DNA of 64,000 nt from Sandaracinaceae bacterium (GTDB lineage Bacteria; Myxococcota_A; Polyangia; Polyangiales; Houyiibacteriaceae): assembly GCA_020633055.1 (NCBI GenBank), contig JACKEJ010000013.1, positions 62,001-126,000 on the forward strand. Reading direction: 5' to 3'. Below are positions 39,247-47,625 of the stretch, one piece after another (position 1 is the stretch's first letter; every line of letters starts with the position of its first letter). The notes under the pieces were generated by a model. It was not told the DNA's origin and did not search any database. It worked only from the letters and a program-made list of their open reading frames with translations. The translations under genes and the position numbers were made by a program.

Positions 39247-41331
39247 TCAGCCCTCCTCCACGCGGTTGGGGGTCAGGTGCTGGTCGAGCGCGCGGCGCAC
39301 GTGGGGGTCGGTCTCCGCGTCGGCGTGCGCGCGCAAGACGTCCACGCCCCCGGGGACATCCGCCAGTGCATTGACCGCCACGGCGCGCACGTGCCACGCG
39401 ACGTGGCGCAGGGCTTCTCCGGCAACGCGGAGGGCCGTCTCTGGATCGCCGCGCAGCGACAACGAGAGGGCTTGCTTCACCACCTCCTCGTCCGAGTGGC
39501 GCGCCAGATCGGCCAGCGCATCGTCGAGCGGGGCCTGCAGCACACGCAGCGCCTCGAGGGCCGACAGGGCGACCCCGGGGCGCTCGCTCTGCAGCTTCTC
39601 CCGCAACACCGGAACCGAGCGGGTGTCTCCGGCGAGGGCGAGCGCGCGCGCGGCGGCGGCGACCACCGCCGGGGTGTCCGCTTCGAGCGCGACGCGCAGG
39701 GCACCGCGGAGGCTGTCCGCGCCCAAGACGCGGCCCAAGACCCCGAGCGCCTCGGCGGCGGCCACCCGCACGTTCACGTCGTCGTCCGAGAGGGACAATC
39801 TGACGCACTCGGCGGAGTCGTCGTGGTGCACCTTCGCGAGCGCGAGGACGGCCGCGCGACGCACGACCGGACTCGCGCTGGCCTGCGCTGCGCGAAGCCC
39901 CTCGAGGCGCTGCGCGTCATCCACGTCGGCGATGATGTCGCAGACGACGGCCGCGCCTGGCCAGTCGAACGAGATGCCTTGCAGGGCGCGACCCACGGCC
40001 GCCGGATGCACCGCGAGCAGGTGGCGCAGCGCGACCCCCACGGCGGTCGCGAGCTCTTCGCCCGCCGCCTGCAGCATCGTCACCAGGCGCGCGGCGTCGC
40101 CCTCCTCCGGGCACGCCGTCAGGCTGCGCACGGCCGCCCGTCGCACGGCCTCGTCGTGCGCGTCGAGCGCGGCCGAGAGCGAGGCGCGGACGGCTCGCGT
40201 CAGCTGCTCCGATGGCGCCGCGCCCGCGGCGTCGGCGTGCTGCAGCAGGTCGCAGGCGAGCTCCAGCGAGAGCCCGCTGACCAGCCCCGAGGTCTGACCG
40301 TGGACCTCCAGGAGCGGCTCGATGGCGCTCGGCCCCCAGTGCAAGAACGCCTGAAGCGCCTCGCTGGGGAGCGCCCCCTCCGAGGCGAGGCCCAACGCAA
40401 CCTCCAGGATGCCTGGATCTTGGCCCAGGATCGCGAGGTGCGCGGCGGCCTGACGGACGGCCAGGGCGCCCTCCACGACCAGCAGCCGGAGCGACTCGCG
40501 CGCCCGAGGTGTCAGCTGACGCGCACGCGCGCTCACCGCCCGCGTCAGCTCCGGAGACGCATCGAACAAGCGCACGAGGCCGACCGCCCCGCTCCCAGCC
40601 ACTGTCAGCGAACGGTCCTCGAGGGCCTCCACCAGCGGGTCCAGGGCCTCGACCCGGCCGGTGCGTCCGAGCAGCTCGAGGGCCACGCGCTGCGTCATGC
40701 GGTCGCCCATGAGGGGTGCCAGCTCGTCGTACGGCACCTCGCTCGACAGGCGCGTCAGCGCGTCGAGCGCCGCCAGGCGCTGGAAGGGGTCCGCGGAGCG
40801 CAGCAGCCCTCGCAGCGCCAGCTCGGCCTCTCGCCCGCCGATGCGCGACAAGGCCTCCACGGCTGCCGCGGCGGTGTTGGCGTCGGGCTGGTGCACCGCA
40901 TCCACCAAGGCCGGCACGGCGCCGACCGCCCCCGTGTTGCCGAGCCCCTCCACGATGAACTTCTTGGCCGCCACGTCCACCAGGGGGAGGCGTCGAAGGA
41001 GCGCGTCCGCCACCGTGCCCCCGTGCTTGGCGAGCGCCTCGAGCGCCGAGTTGCGCAGCCCCACGTTCTCCCCCTGCACCACCGCATCCACCAAGCGCTC
41101 GATCAGCGCGGGTGGGCCCGCTCGCTGACCCAGCAGCGCGGCCGCCTCCTTGCGCACGCGCCAGTCGGTGTCGCCGAGCGCTCCGACGAGTCCCGCGATG
41201 CCGGAGGCGTCCGTCGGCGACAGCTGCCCCAAGCGGATCACCTCACGCCGACGGGCCTCGGCGTCCTGACCTTCCCCCTCCTGCTGGACCTCGTGGGCAG
41301 CGAGCTCGGGGCGACCGTTGGACGCCGTCAT
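39247..41331 (-). CDS. HEAT-repeat protein of the chemosensory operon
   Basis: The 694-residue protein is almost entirely helical HEAT/Armadillo-like repeats, for example DTDWRVRKEAAALLGQRAG, RNSALEALAKHGGTVADALL and SPVVRRAAVLALAKVHHDDS. Such solenoids are protein scaffolds. The ATG at 41331 overlaps the upstream cheW stop by four bases. From memory, a HEAT-type protein (Cpc7) is an output partner in the Myxococcus xanthus Che7 system; whether this one is related is unverified. It lacks a catalytic motif. The partner could be CheA, CheY or the GAF protein. Confidence 0.85.
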   Translation of the reverse strand: MTASNGRPELAAHEVQQEGEGQDAEARRREVIRLGQLSPTDASGIAGLVGALGDTDWRVRKEAAALLGQRAGPPALIERLVDAVVQGENVGLRNSALEALAKHGGTVADALLRRLPLVDVAAKKFIVEGLGNTGAVGAVPALVDAVHQPDANTAAAAVEALSRIGGREAELALRGLLRSADPFQRLAALDALTRLSSEVPYDELAPLMGDRMTQRVALELLGRTGRVEALDPLVEALEDRSLTVAGSGAVGLVRLFDASPELTRAVSARARQLTPRARESLRLLVVEGALAVRQAAAHLAILGQDPGILEVALGLASEGALPSEALQAFLHWGPSAIEPLLEVHGQTSGLVSGLSLELACDLLQHADAAGAAPSEQLTRAVRASLSAALDAHDEAVRRAAVRSLTACPEEGDAARLVTMLQAAGEELATAVGVALRHLLAVHPAAVGRALQGISFDWPGAAVVCDIIADVDDAQRLEGLRAAQASASPVVRRAAVLALAKVHHDDSAECVRLSLSDDDVNVRVAAAEALGVLGRVLGADSLRGALRVALEADTPAVVAAAARALALAGDTRSVPVLREKLQSERPGVALSALEALRVLQAPLDDALADLARHSDEEVVKQALSLSLRGDPETALRVAGEALRHVAWHVRAVAVNALADVPGGVDVLRAHADAETDPHVRRALDQHLTPNRVEEG

Positions 41332-41927
41332 GTCCGCCGGCTCCTCCCGCGCTTGGGCGTTGGGGTCTTCGGCGCTGAGCTGGCGGGCGCCACGGAAGAT
41401 GGTGTGCTGGACGGCGGAAGCTCGGAGAGCCCAGTCAGGGTCGCGCTGTCGATGTCGAGCCCGCGGGCCGGCGCTGCCACGCGCGCCACGTCGATGACGA
41501 ACACCAGCTTGCCGCCGTGGTTGAACACCTGCGCGATGCCGCGCACGTCGTCGCCGCGGCCGAGCGCGGGGACGCTGCGTTCGTCGGCGCTCGTGGTGCC
41601 GAACACCTCGGTCACCGCATCCACCACCAACCCGACCGCCCGTCCGTCCAGCTCGACCACCACCCACTTGGTGCGCCGCGTGCGGGCCGCGACCTCGAGC
41701 CCGAAACGGAGCCGCAGGTCGACGATGGGCACGACCTCCCCGCGGTGGTCGGTCACGCCCAGCACGACGGCCGGCGCGTGGGGGAGCTCCACGACGGGCA
41801 TGGGGTTGATGATCTCGCGCACCTCGAAGATGGACACGGCGTACTGGACGCTACCCACCAGGAACCCGACGAGGTTCTTGGAGCGGTCGGCGCGACGTGA
41901 CGCTTGTCCGGTGTGCTTGACGATCAT
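41328..41927 (-). CDS. cheW: CheW-domain coupling protein (second)
   Basis: This is a 199-residue CheW-like protein: LVGSVQYAVSIFEVREIINP, then VLGVTDHRGEVVPIVDLRLR and LVVDAVTEVF. CheW links receptors to CheA. The C-terminal 40 residues are a Ser/Pro/Thr-rich tail that ordinary CheW lacks. The ATG at 41927 overlaps the preceding cheW, giving two tandem cheW genes that have clearly diverged. Two adaptors in one operon may bind different receptors or form mixed arrays. Confidence 0.92.
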   Translation of the reverse strand: MIVKHTGQASRRADRSKNLVGFLVGSVQYAVSIFEVREIINPMPVVELPHAPAVVLGVTDHRGEVVPIVDLRLRFGLEVAARTRRTKWVVVELDGRAVGLVVDAVTEVFGTTSADERSVPALGRGDDVRGIAQVFNHGGKLVFVIDVARVAAPARGLDIDSATLTGLSELPPSSTPSSVAPASSAPKTPTPKRGRSRRT

Positions 41928-42463
41928 TTGCGTAGCAGCGGCGTGGGTTCGAGGAGGATGAGGATGTCGGACTCGGTGGCGACGTCGCCGCGCATCTCGC
42001 GCGTGCGGTTGACCCGCGGGCGCCCGATGCCGTGGACGAACTCGCTCATGTCGCCCGCGACGACACCGGAGAGCTCGATCTCGTCGGGCGCAAGGCGATA
42101 CACCTGCAGCACGCGGTCGACGAGGAGGCCCATGATCTCGTCGCCCTTGTCCACCAGCAGCACGCGCGTGTGCTTGTCGTGGGGGGCCTCGGCCACGCGC
42201 AGCTTGCGGCGCAGGTCGAACACCGTGGTCACGCGGCCGCGCACCGAGATGATGCCGAGCACGTGTCCCGGCGTGCGTGGGACGGGCGTGATGGCCGGGG
42301 GCTTGAGGATCTCCCGGATGGCGCCCAGCGGCAGAGCGTAATATTCGTCGGCGAGCTGGAACGCGAGGTACTCACGCAGCGCATCGGGATCCGATGTGGG
42401 CGTCGCGCTGGGCGTGATCGCGCCCGGCATGATGGTCTTGCTGCGCGCCATCGCGTCGCTCAT
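41924..42463 (-). CDS. cheW: CheW-domain coupling protein (first)
   Basis: This is a 179-residue CheW domain with LAFQLADEYYALPLGAIREI, GIISVRGRVTTVFDLRRKL and LLVDRVLQVYRLAPDEIEL. An N-terminal extension of about 28 residues precedes it. The gene starts with an ATG overlapping the cheA stop and ends overlapping the second cheW, so translation is coupled along the run cheA-cheW-cheW-HEAT. It should tether receptors to CheA. Confidence 0.94.
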   Translation of the reverse strand: MSDAMARSKTIMPGAITPSATPTSDPDALREYLAFQLADEYYALPLGAIREILKPPAITPVPRTPGHVLGIISVRGRVTTVFDLRRKLRVAEAPHDKHTRVLLVDKGDEIMGLLVDRVLQVYRLAPDEIELSGVVAGDMSEFVHGIGRPRVNRTREMRGDVATESDILILLEPTPLLRK

Positions 42464-44589
42464 GCCCGCACCCTCATGCGCGCCGCCTCACTGCCCGAGA
42501 GCACCTCCTCCAGCAGGCCGGGCGCGTCCAGCACCAACGCGACCCGCTGGTCGCCGAGGTCGGTGGCCCCCGCGAAGCCGCGGATGTCGCGCAGGCTCGG
42601 GCCGAGCGCCTTGATGACGATGTCCTGTTGACCGGCGAGCGCGTCCACCACGAAGCCGAGGCGACGATGGCCCAGGGCCGACACGACCACGTACTGCCGA
42701 CCGGCGTCCACACGGGGAATGTGGGCCAGATCGAAGAGGCGCTCGAGCCGGCAGATCGGCAGCGTGCTACCGCGCAAGGTGAGCACCTCGCGGCCCTCTA
42801 CGGTGCGAACGGCGTGCTCGTCCAACGCGATGGCCTCCTGCACTGACGTGATGGGCAGCGCATACCAGCGATCGCGCACCCGCACGAGCAGCGCGCTGAT
42901 GATGGCCAACGTCACCGGAAGGGTGATCGTGAACTTCGAGCCGATGCCCGTCTCGGACTGGACGTCGATGACGCCACCCAGCCGCGAGATGTTGGTCTTC
43001 ACCACGTCCATGCCGACGCCGCGGCCGGAGATGTCCGTGACGGCCGCGCTGGTGCTGAAGCCCGGAGCGAAGATGAAGTTGAAGGCCTCCTCGCGGGAGA
43101 TCTCGCTGCTCAGCTCGCGCGAGATCATGCCCTTGCGCACCGCAGCCTCGAGCAGCTTGGCCTCGTCCATGCCCGCCCCGTCGTCCTCGATCTCGATCAG
43201 GACGTGGTTGCCCTTCTGGAAGGCATTCAGCGCGAGCGTGCCCGTCGCTGGCTTGCCCGCCAGCTCGCGCGCCTTGGGCGGCTCGATGCCGTGGTCGATG
43301 GCGTTGCGGATGATGTGCATCAGCGGGTCGCTGAGCTCCTCGACGATGAGCTTGTCGACCTCGGTCTCCGCGCCGGTGACGACGAGGCGCACCTCCTTCT
43401 CGTGCTCGCGGGCGACCTGCCGCACGATGCGCGCGAGCTTGTCGAACACTTGCCCCAGCGGGACCATGCGCACGTCGAGGATGCCGTCTTGAAGCTCCTC
43501 GAGGTGCCGCTCGAAGCCCCGGTTCACGCGGTGGAGCTCGAGGGCCAGGTGCCGCAGCTCGGGGCTGCGGCGGATGCGCTCGGTCAGGCGCGCCACCGAG
43601 CTGCGCACGATGGCCAGCTCGCCCACCACGTTCATGAGGTGGTCCAGCTTGCGGATGTCGACGCGCACGGTGTTGGCGACCGAGCGGAGGGAGAGCTGGT
43701 CGGCCGTGACGTCGCGGTCGTGCCCGCGGTCCTCGCCACGCGCGGCGTCGTTGAGCTCGCGCGGCACGGGTGGGGCAGGGATGGGCGCGTCGGGGATCGG
43801 CGTGTCCGAGCCACCGTCGGGCACGGGCGTGTCCACCTGCGTGCGCGACCCCCCGCGCACGCGGGGCACCACGCGGAGCGCCTCGTCCCGCGCGTCCAGG
43901 ACCTCGGACAGCTGGGCGGCGGAGACACCGCTCGCCAGCAGGACGTCGAGCTCGATGTGGTCGCCGTCGCCGCCGTCCATCGAGGGCAGGTAGGTGATGA
44001 TCTCTGCCACCGGCTTGGCGCGACGCTTGAGGTCCTCGAGCAGCGTGTCGATGGAAGCGAGCGAGAAGCGCACGTGGAGCCGGTAGAGCGTGAGCCCTTG
44101 CTGCAGGTTCGTGCGCAGCCGGTGCTCCTCGTACTCCGTGAGCACCGCCATCACGCCCGGATCGATGTCGTAGTCCGAGAGCGGATCGTGCACCGCGGCG
44201 CGGCCCTTGCCGGAGACACGCTCGATGCTGGCGGCGTAGGCGTCGAGGTTCACCCCCGCCAGCGCGTTCTCCTCGTCGGAGAGCAGGCGCTGAAAATTCT
44301 CCACGCCCTCGAACAGGACGTCGAGTACTTCCTGACTGAGCGCGACCCGGCCCAGCCGGAGGTCGTCCAGCAGGTCCTCGAGGGCGTGGGCCACCGCGCC
44401 GAGCTGGTGGTAGCCGAACATGCCCGCGATGCCCTTGAGCGTGTGCACCGCGCGGAACACCTCGTTCACCAGATCGGGGTCGCCGCCCGACTCCTTCTGG
44501 GCCTGGTCGAGCAGCAAGAGATCCCGCGACAGGCTCTCGATGATCTCCTGGGCCTCGGCCAGGAACTCGTCGCGGACGTTGTCGCTCAC
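42460..44589 (-). CDS. cheA: Chemotaxis histidine kinase CheA
   Basis: This is a 709-residue CheA with domains in order. The HPt domain has phospho-acceptor His49 in FRAVHTLKGIAGMFG. A regulatory/P2-like region follows, then the dimerisation helices (LDHLMNVVGELAIVRSSVAR). The ATPase domain contains the N-box DPLMHIIRNAIDHGIE, EIEDDGAGMD, and SGRGVGMDVVKTNI, and a CheW-like domain ends the protein. It phosphorylates CheY and CheB. Length and motifs are complete. Its start lies one base after the cheY stop and its stop overlaps the first cheW. Confidence 0.97.
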   Translation of the reverse strand: MSDNVRDEFLAEAQEIIESLSRDLLLLDQAQKESGGDPDLVNEVFRAVHTLKGIAGMFGYHQLGAVAHALEDLLDDLRLGRVALSQEVLDVLFEGVENFQRLLSDEENALAGVNLDAYAASIERVSGKGRAAVHDPLSDYDIDPGVMAVLTEYEEHRLRTNLQQGLTLYRLHVRFSLASIDTLLEDLKRRAKPVAEIITYLPSMDGGDGDHIELDVLLASGVSAAQLSEVLDARDEALRVVPRVRGGSRTQVDTPVPDGGSDTPIPDAPIPAPPVPRELNDAARGEDRGHDRDVTADQLSLRSVANTVRVDIRKLDHLMNVVGELAIVRSSVARLTERIRRSPELRHLALELHRVNRGFERHLEELQDGILDVRMVPLGQVFDKLARIVRQVAREHEKEVRLVVTGAETEVDKLIVEELSDPLMHIIRNAIDHGIEPPKARELAGKPATGTLALNAFQKGNHVLIEIEDDGAGMDEAKLLEAAVRKGMISRELSSEISREEAFNFIFAPGFSTSAAVTDISGRGVGMDVVKTNISRLGGVIDVQSETGIGSKFTITLPVTLAIISALLVRVRDRWYALPITSVQEAIALDEHAVRTVEGREVLTLRGSTLPICRLERLFDLAHIPRVDAGRQYVVVSALGHRRLGFVVDALAGQQDIVIKALGPSLRDIRGFAGATDLGDQRVALVLDAPGLLEEVLSGSEAARMRVRA

Positions 44590-44590
44590 G

Positions 44591-44971
44591 CTAGGCCTCC
44601 GCCTTGGCGCGCAGCTCCGCCACCAGGGCGCGTAGGGCGTCCGCCGTGAAGGGCTTGCTCAGGAACGCGTTGGCGCCGATGGCGAGGCCACGCGCTTGGT
44701 CGCGCTCTCCCGCCTCGGTGCTGATGAGAATGATGGGGGTGCGTTGGTGCGCCTCGTTGCGCCGCATGAACGACACCAGCTCGAGCCCGTTGATGTCGGG
44801 CATGTTGATGTCCACGACCACCACGTCGAAGGACTCCCGCGGGAGGATGCGCAGCGCCTCGAAGCCGCTACTGGCTTGGGTCACCAACACATCGCCCGAC
44901 ACTTCGAGGGCGGCTTGTACGAACGCGCGCATGGCGCTGCTGTCTTCGACGACGAGAACGCGCTGGGTCAC
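44591..44971 (-). CDS. cheY: CheY-like response regulator
   Basis: This 126-residue receiver has Asp54 (VVVVDINMPDINGLE), the acidic pair in VVEDSSAMR, Thr in LISTEAGE and Lys in FLSKPFTADAL. The GTG start at 44971 has GGAG five bases upstream. It is the first gene of the nine-gene chemosensory operon and stands immediately before cheA. Since Myxococcota in general may use Che systems for motility or gene regulation, output cannot be assigned; no flagellar or pilus genes are adjacent. Confidence 0.94.
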   Translation of the reverse strand: MTQRVLVVEDSSAMRAFVQAALEVSGDVLVTQASSGFEALRILPRESFDVVVVDINMPDINGLELVSFMRRNEAHQRTPIILISTEAGERDQARGLAIGANAFLSKPFTADALRALVAELRAKAEA

Positions 44972-45216
44972 TGTGGCTCCGAGGGGACGAGCGTACCAGA
45001 CTCCGCGGGGCGAGCGCGACTTGCGAGCCAAAGTTCGGGGACACGTGGCACCAGAGGCTGCGGGAGCCTGTGGGCGCCGGGCTGCGCGCGTGAGGCCGCG
45101 CGCGCCAGGCCGTCGGGCGACGGAAGCGCTCGCGGCGCCATCGCGCCCGTGGATCGCCTGCCGAGCCTGCGCCGTTATGGGTTGCGCCACGCGGCGAGCT
45201 TGGGCATGTGGTGCAG

Positions 45217-45564
45217 ATGACCGCCGACGCCCCGACCCCCGCCACATCCCCCGTGGAGCTGCGCGCACCCATCGGTGCCGTGCAGCTCGAAATCGACTGG
45301 GAGGACGGCGCGACGACCATCCTGCCACACCGCTACCTACGCGGCTTCTGCCCGTGCGCGGGGTGCCAGGGGCACTCGGGACCCATCTCGTTCATGGACG
45401 GTGGTGACCTGCGGCTGGTCGACGTCAGCGAGGTCGGTCAGTACGCCATCAAGCTCATCTGGGGTGACGGCCACAACACCGGCCTGTACGGCTTCGCCTA
45501 TCTGCGTGCGCTGGGCGAGGCGTGTAGGGAAGACGACATCATGACGCGCACGTTCCCTCGTTGA
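45217..45564 (+). CDS. DUF971-domain protein
   Basis: This is a protein of about 115 residues with the DUF971 pattern: VQLEIDWEDGATTILPHRYL, then RGFCPCAGCQGHSG and IKLIWGDGHNTGLYGFAYLR. Related domains occur in Fe-S-linked proteins and in gamma-butyrobetaine hydroxylase N-termini. The CPCAGC cysteines may bind metal. The ATG at 45217 is chosen; GTGs at 45208 and 45211 are alternatives. It is convergent with recO (five bases apart) and divergent from the chemosensory operon, which is 245 bases away. Confidence 0.85.
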   Translation: MTADAPTPATSPVELRAPIGAVQLEIDWEDGATTILPHRYLRGFCPCAGCQGHSGPISFMDGGDLRLVDVSEVGQYAIKLIWGDGHNTGLYGFAYLRALGEACREDDIMTRTFPR

Positions 45565-45569
45565 GCTGC

Positions 45570-46295
45570 TCAGCGAGGGTGGGCGCGCAGGCCATGCTGC
45601 TCGCGCAGGGCAGCGATGAGCGCGCGCGCCTCGGCCTGCTGGTCCGAGGGCCAGGCATCCGAGCCCTCCTCGTCTCCGCGCCGGTGCGCCAGGAGGGCCT
45701 CTCGTGTGGCTGCCGACACGCGCACCGCGCCACCACCACACGCGCGGCACACGACCCCACCTGCCGCCGCCCGGAAAAGGACCACCCTCGCCGCTGGCAC
45801 GGCCTTGCCGCAGAGGGCGCACTGCTCGAGCTCTGGGGACAGACCCAGCGCGTCCAGCACGTCGAGCTGAAAGCGCAGCAGGCGTGTCGGGACGCTGACG
45901 CCGGCGTCGAGGTCCAGGAGGAACTGGACCACGTGTTCGAACAGCTCGGGCTCGGGGTGCCGGTCGGCGAGGGAGACCCTGACCAGCTCGAGCCCCGCAC
46001 CTGCCGTTTCGATGCGTTCCAGTGAGGCGAGGAGCGCGAGGCAGGGCAACACGGGGCGCGCCTCCCGCAGCGTCGAGAGCTCACCCCGGCCGGGTTCGAG
46101 CGTCACCTCCACCACGCACAGGCTCTCGAGCCCACCTGCGAAACGCTTCTGGCTGCTGCGCGCAGCGCGCGCGATGGCGCCCACCTTGCCGAGCGACTCG
46201 GTGAAGAGCGTGACGATGCGGTCGCTCTCGCGGTAGTCCACGCGCCTGAGCACGACGGCGCGGGTGGTGACTGCACCGTCTCGCGTGGGTGTCAC
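45570..46295 (-). CDS. recO: DNA repair protein RecO
   Basis: This is a 241-residue RecO that helps load RecA at gaps. The N-terminal OB fold is TTRAVVLRRVDYRESDRIVT, then LFTESLGKVGAIARAARSSQ. The middle is helical, and a zinc knuckle CALC..CRAC (CALCGKAVPAARVV and VVCRACGGG) sits at about 175-205. Start and end are standard. The GTG at 46295 overlaps the stop of the RodZ-like gene by four bases, so it is co-translated with that cluster (crp-like, tgl-like, rodZ-like, recO). Confidence 0.93.
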   Translation of the reverse strand: MTPTRDGAVTTRAVVLRRVDYRESDRIVTLFTESLGKVGAIARAARSSQKRFAGGLESLCVVEVTLEPGRGELSTLREARPVLPCLALLASLERIETAGAGLELVRVSLADRHPEPELFEHVVQFLLDLDAGVSVPTRLLRFQLDVLDALGLSPELEQCALCGKAVPAARVVLFRAAAGGVVCRACGGGAVRVSAATREALLAHRRGDEEGSDAWPSDQQAEARALIAALREQHGLRAHPR

Positions 46296-46747
46296 CCGAT
46301 GGCGACCGTCTCCAACACCTGAGCCGGCGCCTGTGAGAGCTCGGCGGGGCGGTCGTGGCGACGCGGGCGCAACACGATGGAGAGCGCCAGGGTGAACAGG
46401 AACAGCAGGATGATCATGGCCACGGCCACGCCCACACGGCGCGCACGCTCGGGCTCACCGACCAGGCCGACGACGGCCAGCTGGTCTTGCTGACGACGGT
46501 CCGCCTCGATGCGCTGCAGGAGTGGATCGCTGTCCATCCCCAGCGCCTTCGCATAGGAGCGCACGAACCCGCGAACGAAGACGTCTCCCGGCAGCTGCGC
46601 GAAGTCGTCCGCCTCGATCTGCTGCAGCGACTTGATTGGAATGCGCGTGGTCTGCGCCAGCTCCTCGAGGGAGAGCTGCTTCAGTTGGCGCTCGTTGCGG
46701 AGCGTCTGGCCAATGGATTCCATAGGTTGCTCGGAGTGTGGGGGCAT
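46292..46747 (-). CDS. RodZ-like helix-turn-helix membrane protein
   Basis: The 151-residue protein has a RodZ-type HTH (ESIGQTLRNERQLKQLSLEE, then LAQTTRIPIKSLQQIEADDF and FVRGFVRSYAKALGMD), then one membrane helix (GVAVAMIILLFLFTLALSIV) and a short basic/Ser/Pro tail. Full-length RodZ also has a periplasmic domain, missing here. RodZ connects MreB to the cell wall. The ATG at 46747 overlaps the upstream TPR gene's stop; an ATG at 46723 (MESI) is an alternative. It sits between tgl/pilW-like and recO genes. Confidence 0.85.
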   Translation of the reverse strand: MPPHSEQPMESIGQTLRNERQLKQLSLEELAQTTRIPIKSLQQIEADDFAQLPGDVFVRGFVRSYAKALGMDSDPLLQRIEADRRQQDQLAVVGLVGEPERARRVGVAVAMIILLFLFTLALSIVLRPRRHDRPAELSQAPAQVLETVAIG

Positions 46748-47559
46748 CACGGCGTGGCGTCTAGCTGACGTTGACACGCGCGCCCGTCTGGGCTGTTCGG
46801 ACCTAGCTCGACGCACCGCTCGAAGTCGGCGAGCGCGTCATCACGATAACCAAGCTGAGCGCGGACTTCCCCGCGCAACCGCCATGCATTTTGCAGACGC
46901 GGCGAAGTACTGCAAGAGGGATCGACTTCGACGGACCGGACCAGCGCGATCTCCGCGTCTTCGAGCTGCTCAGTCTCGAAGTAGGCTCGGCCGAGCCAGT
47001 AGTAACCAGTGCAGAAGCGCGGCCCGAGCTCGATCGAGCGGACCAAAGCGGCGATCGCCTCCGGATAGCGGCGCAGCTCCAGATAGCAGAGGCCGAGGTT
47101 GCCCCACGCGACGTGCGGAGTCTGGAAGAGTTCGTCGTTCGCGGCGAGCGTGATGGGCTCGAGGGCCTCCTCGAATCGGGACTGCGCCATGAGCGTGGCC
47201 CCGAGGTAGTTGCGCGCGGTGGCGATGTCGTGGCCGGCGGCGTGCTGCTCGACCATCAGGTCGATGGCGCGGCGGAAGTCCCCCTCGGCCGCCGAGACGT
47301 CACCCTGACCCAAGTGGATGGTGCCGAGCACCGTGAACGCGTCGTAGCTCTCCGGGTCGAGCTCGATGGCCTCGCGCAGGTGCTCGATGGCCTCCGCCAC
47401 GCGGCCCTCTTCCATGTAGAGAGCGGTGGCCAGCTGCACTTCGCGCTGGGCCTGCTCGATGTTCTGCGTGCTCGTCCCGCGGACACCACACGCCGCGAGA
47501 CTCACGGAGAGGGTGAGCACGAGCGACACGAGCGGGGAGCGGGGAGACGAAGACTTCAT
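46747..47559 (-). CDS. tgl: TPR lipoprotein of the Tgl/PilW/PilF type
   Basis: The 270-residue protein has a signal peptide and lipobox (LAACG), then six or so TPR units (for example AEAIEHLREAIELDPESYDA, RFEEALEPITLAANDELFQT, RYPEAIAALVRSIELGPRFC). This matches the pilotin Tgl/PilW/PilF that puts the type IV pilus secretin into the outer membrane. In proteobacteria pilF often sits beside rodZ, which fits the neighbour here. The Tgl symbol is a prediction from context and TPRs, not from a catalytic motif. No pilQ is in the window. Confidence 0.78.
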   Translation of the reverse strand: MKSSSPRSPLVSLVLTLSVSLAACGVRGTSTQNIEQAQREVQLATALYMEEGRVAEAIEHLREAIELDPESYDAFTVLGTIHLGQGDVSAAEGDFRRAIDLMVEQHAAGHDIATARNYLGATLMAQSRFEEALEPITLAANDELFQTPHVAWGNLGLCYLELRRYPEAIAALVRSIELGPRFCTGYYWLGRAYFETEQLEDAEIALVRSVEVDPSCSTSPRLQNAWRLRGEVRAQLGYRDDALADFERCVELGPNSPDGRACQRQLDATP

Positions 47560-47625
47560 GGAGGACAGGGCCGACGCGCGGCCCAGTGGTTCTACGCCCG
47601 GGGCGTGCGAGATGCCAGCGTGAAC

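Noticed and set aside
39277..41961. A long plus-strand open frame opposite the HEAT and cheW genes
   Set aside because: Arg/Gln/His-biased with no recognisable domain; the minus-strand genes explain the region.
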